NCBI GenBank assembly: GCA_041844335.1
Contig: JBGZAX010000001.1
Coordinates: forward strand, 1-13,674
Length of the DNA: 13,674 nucleotides
Source of the DNA: CAUUFM01 sp041844335
GTDB taxonomy: Bacteria > Bacillota > Clostridia > Lachnospirales > Lachnospiraceae
Reading direction: 5' to 3'
A program made the translations under genes and the position numbers. Shown here one piece after another: positions 8,882-13,674 of this stretch. The notes under the pieces were generated by a model. It saw only the letters and a list, made by a program, of their open reading frames with translations, had not been told where the DNA came from and ran no database searches. How positions within the stretch are numbered: the stretch's first letter is position 1; each line of letters begins with the position of its first letter.

Positions 8882-8971
8882 AATGAAAAGATAAAAACAC
8901 AGCCATTTTAGATTTGTATGCCTGTTAAAATTACTGATTATTGAAGACTTTTATAAAAGGGAGATAACCGT

Positions 8972-10267
8972 ATGCTTTTTGAAAAAATCAAGCTGATAGA
9001 TGAAAACTTTGAAATTAAGAAAGATATGTATCTGAAAACTGAAAATGACAGAATAACTTATATAGGTGATAAACCTCCCGAAGATTATACAGGAGAGAAA
9101 ATTAACGGCGAGAAAAAACTGCTCTCTCCAGGTTTTTACAACACTCATTGTCACGTTCCCATGACATTGCTGCGTGGATATGGAGAGGATTTGACACTTG
9201 ACAGATGGCTGCACGAAAAAATATTCCCATTTGAGGCAAAGCTTGATGTATCGGATTTTTATTACGGAACCATGCTGGGTATAATGGAAATGATTTCATC
9301 AGGGGTTGTTTCCTTTTCAGATATGTATTTTAATATCATGGAGATTGCCAAGGCATGTGTGGATGCCGGAATTAGAGCAAATATTTCTCATGGCTTGTCT
9401 GCTTTTTCTGATGACACAAAATTGAAAAACTTAAGCGGATACAAGGATACCTTGGATTTAATCGAATATGCCGAAGAAACCTCTAGTCTGATCATAGCGG
9501 ACTGCGGACTTCATGCGGAATACACCTCTTTAGAGCATTTTGTAAAAGAGGTGGCAGAATTTGCAAAATCGAAAAACCTCATTGTTCACACGCATATTTC
9601 AGAGAGTTTAAGCGAGCACGAAAGCTGTAAAAAAAGACATTCGGGCAGAACTCCAGTTAAATATTTTAAAGATTGCGGAATTTTTGATAGCAGGGTTCAG
9701 GCGGCTCACTGTGTTTACATTGAAGATGAAGATGCCGAAATTATTAAAAAATCAGATTCGAGTATATCTCACTGTATCTCAAGTAACTTAAAATTGGGCA
9801 GCGGTATTGCACCCATATACAAATTTCACAATATGGGAATAAATGTAGTGGTGGCTACAGACGGAGCCGCCAGCAATAATAATCTTAATATTTTGGAAGA
9901 AACTCATATTGCAGCACTTGTTGCAAAGGGTATTACAAAAAATCCGTTGGCGCTGAATGCAAGTACTGTTCTTAAAATGGGTACAATAAACGGAGCGGCG
10001 GCTCAGGGCAGATTTGATTGCGGTTCTCTAAAAGTGGGAAATAAGGCTGACATGATAATGTTTGACCTTGACAAGCCGCATTTAACACCCGATTATGATA
10101 CTATATCGAATATCATTTATTCCGCACAGCATACCGATATATGTATGAATATGGTAAATGGGAAAATCATATATAAAGATGGGGAATTCTTGACTATTGA
10201 CGCCGAAAGGATAAAGAGTGAGGTAAGCGAAAGACAACAAAGAATAGTTCAAAGACTGTCGACATAA
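8972..10267 (+). CDS. mtaD: 5-methylthioadenosine/S-adenosylhomocysteine deaminase family amidohydrolase
   Basis: This 431-residue cytosolic metal-dependent amidohydrolase probably deaminates S-adenosylhomocysteine and/or methylthioadenosine to the inosyl forms, clearing the by-products of methyl transfer and polyamine synthesis. The (beta/alpha)8 metal site is complete: H59 and H61 in NTHCH, H208 and E211 in VHTHISES, H246 in AAHC and D297 in ATDGAASNN. The spacing matches the Thermotoga maritima deaminase TM0936 (H200, E203, H228, D279) apart from constant offsets. The N- and C-terminal strands form the usual small beta-sandwich. Related SsnA/AtzA-type enzymes and guanine deaminases share this layout, so the exact substrate is inferred. 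The ATG at 8972 follows AAAAGGGAG, and the gene has its own promoter, separate from the ATPase operon. Confidence 0.82.
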   Translation: MLFEKIKLIDENFEIKKDMYLKTENDRITYIGDKPPEDYTGEKINGEKKLLSPGFYNTHCHVPMTLLRGYGEDLTLDRWLHEKIFPFEAKLDVSDFYYGTMLGIMEMISSGVVSFSDMYFNIMEIAKACVDAGIRANISHGLSAFSDDTKLKNLSGYKDTLDLIEYAEETSSLIIADCGLHAEYTSLEHFVKEVAEFAKSKNLIVHTHISESLSEHESCKKRHSGRTPVKYFKDCGIFDSRVQAAHCVYIEDEDAEIIKKSDSSISHCISSNLKLGSGIAPIYKFHNMGINVVVATDGAASNNNLNILEETHIAALVAKGITKNPLALNASTVLKMGTINGAAAQGRFDCGSLKVGNKADMIMFDLDKPHLTPDYDTISNIIYSAQHTDICMNMVNGKIIYKDGEFLTIDAERIKSEVSERQQRIVQRLST

Positions 10268-10275
10268 TTACATAG

Positions 10276-10383
10276 ATAAAGGGCTGTCGCACTAAGTGAT
10301 ATCCTCTCTTACAAGTGACAAGTTTTTATTATTTCACTTGCCTACATGGAATGGAGCATATCATTAAGGCGACAGCCTATTTA
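10276..10383. terminator. Branched inverted repeat between convergent genes; bidirectional terminator or MITE-like element
   Basis: The outer arms GGCTGTCGC (10282-10290) and GCGACAGCC (10369-10377) pair perfectly and extend loosely into flanking A/T runs. A second stem pairs 10297-10302 with 10358-10363, and an inner stem pairs CAAGTGA (10312-10318) with TCACTTG (10334-10340). T-rich tracts lie outside the arms on both strands, and the structure sits between two genes that face each other, which fits termination in both directions. The GC-rich terminal repeats and length near 100 bases would also suit a small non-autonomous transposon remnant. I see no convincing target-site duplication. Confidence 0.6.
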
Positions 10384-10415
10384 TTAAGCTTTGATTACAG
10401 CGTATGAAAAATTAT

Positions 10416-11207
10416 TGTATATCAGTCAAAAGACTTACCTAAAATGATTTGAGCAAAGTCTTTAAAACCGCCGTTATATTCAAATCTCCAAAATATGGCA
10501 GGATGAACTATGCCGTTTACCTGTACAGACTCGTTATTACTGGATAATGATAATATGGAATTTATTTTTAAACCACTTATATTTCTAGGTATAATTTTGA
10601 CTTTTATCAACCAAGGAATAGGGGTACTTGGATCGCTGCTTTCAGCCCAGTCTCTATACCAATTCGGATTATTCATATCTGCAAAAAAGCCGGTACTTGT
10701 TAATAAACATAGCTCCTTCAGCGTTATTTCCGGAGTTGTTACCGAGCCGAGCAAAACTCGCTTGGGATTATTTTGGTTGTTTTCTACGATAAGTGAACTT
10801 ATGTTGTTTTGGAATTTAAGATCTTGGATGTTTGTTTCGTTATTCACTCCTATTTTTTCGTCTACTCTGTACTTGTTTCCTAAATATCCTTCGTTTGAAG
10901 CGAAAGTAAAGTCTGCATAAATGTCATAAAATTGAGCATCATCAACAGGATCCCAGCTTAATACACCGTTTTTGACACTAACAGCTCCCCCTGATATACC
11001 TTCCGGACTCATTGCCTTGCGTAAAAATTCCTTTGCTGACTCTCTGCCTGGAGCATCAAAAATTTTTATAAAACTACCGGTACTGCTAAGCCAAGGATTA
11101 TTCATTTCTTCTACAGATTTACCATTGCTTTTCAATGTTTTATTATCAAGCGAATTACCAACATTTATATAAGTCAAATTACCGCTTATTTTCATTTGTA
11201 CTGTGTA
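10416..11207 (-). repeat. Left arm of an imperfect inverted repeat (C-terminal coding segment)
   Basis: This segment, which codes for residues 417-677 of the secreted protein, is repeated in opposite orientation at about 12700-13497. The two arms are diverged overall but share perfect blocks. The longest are 10436-10472 with 13441-13477 (37 bp) and 11091-11115 with 12783-12807 (25 bp). Two further 25-bp blocks lie in the codons for the EKIGVNNE and KIIPRNIS stretches. Similarity runs a few bases past the stop codon (TGATATA in both) and then ends. Confidence 0.85.
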
Positions 11208-12455
11208 CTCTCCGACTCCTGCTGCTCTCATTTCTTTCAGCATTGAAAATGTTGTTGTCCCTTTTTCTATAGTTCTTGTAGGAGCCAAATTACTATATTC
11301 CGGCAGATTCACGACGTTATTATTCTTATGCAAAATTGCCTTTAATTCCATTTCAGGTGATTGCTTTAATGTTACCGTTCCTTTGTCATCTAATACAACT
11401 ATATCGGCAGGCGGCTGGTTAAATAAATCGTATGTATTAAGTTCTGATTTTAAAATGTTATATTTATTTACGTTCTCCGCCTTTGCTAAATGGGATAAAT
11501 CAGTCAATCCGACAGCGTTTACAAGAGCATCTAATTTCTTTAATAAATCTCTTGCGTTTTGAATTGGCATTGCCGCTTTGATATTCTCTGCTTCCTTATC
11601 GAATTTTTCTGCGGCTTCTTTCTTTTTCTTTTCTACTTTAAAATCGGACTCAATAAGTACCTGTGCATTGCCTGACTCTTGTTTGCCTGTCTGATTTTTA
11701 TTGTCGGATTTTGTGTTGCTGTCATCTTTTCTTGAACCCTTTTTTAGAATTTCTACATTTGATTTATTGTCTATTTTGTCAGCATTATAATCTAAGCTCA
11801 ATGAAGATCCGTCAGCCTTTTTAGTTACATTTAAAAGTCCCACATCAACCTTTATACTGCCTTTAACGGCGGAATCAATTGTCAGGCTTTTAAGCTTCGC
11901 ATCTTCATCTATTCCGCTTATTATAATGACCGAATCGGTAGCGCTTTTTTTGACAATTAAATCGGCCTTATCATAGTTGCCTATCTTTATATTCAGCAAA
12001 CTTTTTTTGCCTAAGGTAATATTTGCATCATTAATATATTCAGGCAATGACACGCTGGCCTTAACTCCTGAATTTACATTGATTTTTAAATCTTTTTTGT
12101 TTAAGTTTGAATTTTCATCTAAGATGATTTTGCTATCCTGCAAAATAGAAATTGTCTTTAAAGATGAATTTTTTGTTTTTAGAACATAATTGCCTTTTTC
12201 AAGGTTTAAAGCTCCTTTTACCTGCACATTCATCAGTGAAATGGTGGCTTTTTTACCTGTTCCATTGATTGTGATTGAATTAAGTGTGCAATCCTTTACA
12301 TTAAAAACTCCATTTTTAAAATCTGAATGTTTGATTACCAGATTTTTATCCGATTTGGTTTTAGCAGCCAATACATTTGTTGGACTTAAAGCCATACCGA
12401 AAAAAACTGCCGAAATCAAAATCGGTATTGTTTTTTTAATACTTAAAAATTTCAC
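10422..12455 (-). CDS. Secreted protein of unknown family with a duplicated C-terminal domain
   Basis: I do not recognise this 677-residue protein. Residues 1-30 form a clear Sec signal peptide (basic start, hydrophobic core, likely cut after VLA at 28-30). Residues about 38-225 are rich in short beta strands with repeated I/V-x-I spacing, suggesting a beta-helix-like or stacked-strand domain. Residues 226-280 are a K/D/N/S-rich linker, and 281-345 look helical. Residues about 387-677 are a mixed beta region; GVLSWDPVDDAQFYDIY (497-513) resembles the B/C strands of fibronectin type III modules. There is no LPXTG motif or C-terminal anchor, so it is probably released or held non-covalently. 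The start is GTG with AGGAGG at 12463-12468. Residues from about Y417 to the end are homologous to the inverted partial copy at 12688-13491. Confidence 0.85.
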   Translation of the reverse strand: MKFLSIKKTIPILISAVFFGMALSPTNVLAAKTKSDKNLVIKHSDFKNGVFNVKDCTLNSITINGTGKKATISLMNVQVKGALNLEKGNYVLKTKNSSLKTISILQDSKIILDENSNLNKKDLKINVNSGVKASVSLPEYINDANITLGKKSLLNIKIGNYDKADLIVKKSATDSVIIISGIDEDAKLKSLTIDSAVKGSIKVDVGLLNVTKKADGSSLSLDYNADKIDNKSNVEILKKGSRKDDSNTKSDNKNQTGKQESGNAQVLIESDFKVEKKKKEAAEKFDKEAENIKAAMPIQNARDLLKKLDALVNAVGLTDLSHLAKAENVNKYNILKSELNTYDLFNQPPADIVVLDDKGTVTLKQSPEMELKAILHKNNNVVNLPEYSNLAPTRTIEKGTTTFSMLKEMRAAGVGEYTVQMKISGNLTYINVGNSLDNKTLKSNGKSVEEMNNPWLSSTGSFIKIFDAPGRESAKEFLRKAMSPEGISGGAVSVKNGVLSWDPVDDAQFYDIYADFTFASNEGYLGNKYRVDEKIGVNNETNIQDLKFQNNISSLIVENNQNNPKRVLLGSVTTPEITLKELCLLTSTGFFADMNNPNWYRDWAESSDPSTPIPWLIKVKIIPRNISGLKINSILSLSSNNESVQVNGIVHPAIFWRFEYNGGFKDFAQIILGKSFD

Positions 12456-12462
12456 GCGTCAA

Positions 12463-12468
12463 CCTCCT
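12463..12468 (-). promoter_or_regulatory. Ribosome binding site fixing the GTG start of the secreted protein
   Basis: On the - strand, AGGAGG is followed by 7 bases and then GTG. No in-frame ATG is near, and the signal peptide begins directly at this GTG, so the non-ATG start is well supported. Confidence 0.85.
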
Positions 12469-12500
12469 AATAGTGAATTTTAAACACAAATATACTTATG

Positions 12501-12517
12501 CGGAAATTGAATTTCCG
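12501..12517. promoter_or_regulatory. Perfect 17-bp palindrome, candidate operator for the secreted protein gene
   Basis: CGGAAATTGAATTTCCG has two perfect 8-base arms around one central base and lies 46 bases upstream of the GTG start. It could bind a dimeric regulator or fold as a small leader hairpin. No regulator gene is present in the window. Confidence 0.4.
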
Positions 12518-12523
12518 TACAAT

Positions 12524-12559
12524 TATGCATATAAACTATGCATATACATGATAAACTAT
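12524..12559. repeat. Short direct repeats upstream of the secreted protein gene
   Basis: TATGCATATA occurs at 12524-12533 and again at 12537-12546, 13 bases apart. ATAAACTAT occurs at 12531-12539 and 12551-12559, 20 bases apart, about two helical turns. They lie next to the palindrome and over the weak -10 candidate, so they may be regulator sites, though the AT-rich sequence makes chance repeats likely. Confidence 0.3.
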
Positions 12560-12576
12560 ATCATCGGTTTATGCAA
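12548..12576 (-). promoter_or_regulatory. Weak candidate promoter for the secreted protein gene
   Basis: On the - strand, TTGCAT (12576-12571) and TATCAT (12553-12548) are 17 bases apart. The -10 matches consensus at five of six positions and the -35 at only three. Transcription from it would give a leader of about 85 bases that includes the palindrome at 12501-12517. It is the best candidate I found in 12456-12687, but it is not strong. I see no other supported element in that gap. Confidence 0.3.
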
Positions 12577-12687
12577 TATTAAAACAATATTTTTAACAAA
12601 AAGATCACATAGTGAAATGGCTTTGAATATCTATAATTTTTGCGTAAATAATTGCAATCTGATCCACAAGAGCTTTGACTAAGATAG

Positions 12688-13491
12688 CTGAATCCTGTTT
12701 ATCAAAGACTTCGAAAAAGTTCCGGGACATCTTATGCCGACAATTTTATCGATAATGAAATATTTACAAACAATAGTGAATTTGTAGAAGAAATGAATAA
12801 TCCTTGGGTTCGTAATGATAACGGTTTAACTATTAAGAAAACTTTTGATAGTTCCGCTCAAAGAGATGAGGCAAAGGCATATTTGAATAAGGCGATGGGT
12901 TCAGAAGGTTTAGAGATCTCAGAAGGAGCTGTAACTGTTAATATCAAAAACGGTATATTAAGCTACAGCCCTATAGCAGACACTCAATTTTATGACATTT
13001 ATCCAGACTTCGCTTTCAGCTCGAATGTAGGATATTTAGGAAACAAGTACATAGTAGATGAAAAAATAGGAGTGAATAACGAAAAAACCGTACAGGATCT
13101 TAAACTCAAAAACAACATAAGTACACTTGTTGCCGGAAATAATCAGGATAATGCCAAGCGCGTTTTGCTCGGCTCAGTAACAACTCCTGAAATAGTGTTG
13201 AGGGATTTATGTATATTAACAGGTGGAGGTTTTGATGAAAATATGGATGATCCAAATTGGCATAAAAGATGTGCTGAAAGTAATGATCCGTCGGCTCCTA
13301 ATTCTTGGCTTATAAACATCAAAATTATACCTAGAAATATAAGCGGTTTAAAAGTAAATTCAGTATTATCAAATCCTGCCGAGCCGGTGCAGGAGAATAT
13401 AAGCGTTTATCCTGCCGTATTTTGGTCACTTGGATATGATGGCGGTTTTAAAGACTTTGCTCAAATCATTTTAGGTAGATCTTTTGAATGA
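12688..13491 (+). pseudogene. 5'-truncated inverted copy of the secreted protein's C-terminal domain (silent cassette or gene remnant)
   Basis: The frame is open from just after a TAG at 12685-12687 to the TGA at 13489-13491. It matches residues from about Y417 to the end of the secreted protein, by eye at roughly 60 percent identity. Shared stretches include VEEMNNPW, GYLGNKY, VDEKIGVNNE, KRVLLGSVTTPEI, KIIPRNISGLK and GGFKDFAQIILG. It has no signal peptide, no N-terminal domains and no convincing ribosome binding site before its first ATG (12793). A 232-residue product from that ATG is therefore possible but unlikely. Despite many substitutions the frame carries no stop or frameshift, which argues that it has been under protein-level selection, and it ends in its own strong terminator. 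It may be a stored alternative C-terminal domain brought into use by inversion, or the tail of a recently truncated paralogue. Confidence 0.75.
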
Positions 13492-13497
13492 TATAAA
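12700..13497 (+). repeat. Right arm of an imperfect inverted repeat (C-terminal coding segment)
   Basis: This is the partner of the left arm at 10416-11207, in opposite orientation. The shared 25-bp block at 12783-12807 lies in the same reading frame in both arms (codons for EEMNNPW). A crossover there would invert 11116-12782 (1,667 bp) and exchange C-terminal domains in frame. Confidence 0.85.
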
Positions 13498-13583
13498 CTA
13501 TAAACACGGATTAAAAGGAATTGTCGTAGCGACTTTGTGAGAAACAGATTACCTGAACGGTAATAGAATATAATTGAATTTAT

Positions 13584-13627
13584 AAATAGCTGTACATCAG
13601 AAAAATGACCGATGTACAGCTATTTTT
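13584..13627 (+). terminator. Rho-independent terminator after the inverted cassette
   Basis: The arms 13584-13598 and 13611-13625 pair perfectly over 15 bases around a 12-base loop, and a run of T follows to 13627. Its presence behind the truncated copy suggests that a transcript is, or once was, made across this segment. Between the stop codon (13491) and this hairpin, and from 13628 to the window end, I see no further gene. Confidence 0.88.
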
Positions 13628-13674
13628 CAATTCGATAGCCTGGTTATTTTAATAATACCCTGTGTCTGATTAAT

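Noticed and set aside
8948..8959. A perfect 12-bp palindrome, CTTTTATAAAAG, just before the amidohydrolase start.
   Set aside because: It is AT-only in its core, has no loop for a stable hairpin and overlaps the ribosome binding site; chance is the simplest reading.
8712..8971. A riboswitch or RNA gene in the gap before the amidohydrolase, for example a SAH-type element.
   Set aside because: Apart from the terminator and promoter I found no conserved stems or motif of a known riboswitch class.
12605..12730. A 41-codon open frame on the - strand in the gap upstream of the secreted protein gene, with a protein-like helical composition.
   Set aside because: It has no ribosome binding site, overlaps the antisense of the cassette start, and I recognise no family. 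It may be chance or a tiny remnant of something else.
12690..12770. An alternative + strand frame reading IKDFEKVPGHLMPTILS over the cassette start.
   Set aside because: The neighbouring frame aligns with residues 417-450 of the secreted protein (YQRLRKSSG against YTVQMKISG), so the alternative frame is a shadow.
1..13674. CRISPR arrays, tRNA or rRNA genes, and transposase or recombinase genes.
   Set aside because: No regularly spaced repeats, no tRNA-like cloverleaf and no transposase or invertase motifs were found in the frames examined.

Overview
The window looks like chromosomal DNA of a low-to-moderate GC, Gram-positive anaerobe of the Clostridia type. The grounds are strong AGGAGG-type ribosome binding sites before most genes, frequent AGA arginine codons, an Enterococcus/Clostridium-like V-type ATPase gene order, and a Sec signal peptide on a GTG-started secreted protein. 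I cannot name the genus from sequence alone.

Region 1 (53-8711, + strand) is a complete nine-gene V/A-type ATPase operon in the order G/H-like stalk subunit, I (a), K (c), E, C (d), F, A, B, D. The genes are tightly spaced, C and F overlap, and a clear hairpin terminator follows D (8718-8753). A and B form the catalytic head, D and F the central shaft, C the socket on the membrane ring, E and the first gene product the peripheral stalks, and I and K the ion-translocating membrane part. The K subunit keeps the full set of residues that bind Na+ in the Enterococcus hirae ring, so the machine is probably Na+-coupled.

Region 2 (8853-10267, + strand) is a single-gene unit with a near-consensus sigma-A promoter. 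It encodes an amidohydrolase of the 5-methylthioadenosine/S-adenosylhomocysteine deaminase family with all metal and catalytic residues present. A branched inverted-repeat structure (10276-10383) separates it from the convergent gene that follows.

Region 3 (10422-13627) is the accessory and most interesting part. A 677-residue secreted protein of unrecognised family is encoded on the - strand (10422-12455). To its right, in the opposite orientation, lies a promoterless, 5'-truncated second version of its C-terminal third (12688-13491, + strand), followed by its own strong terminator. The two C-terminal segments form imperfect inverted repeats that flank the promoter and first 450 codons of the expressed gene. 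Perfectly identical blocks of 25 to 37 bp sit in the same reading frame in both. Inversion between the blocks at 11091-11115 and 12783-12807 would give the expressed gene a different C-terminal domain without a frameshift. This is a candidate domain-switching (antigenic or ligand variation) locus. The alternative is a decayed neighbouring paralogue.
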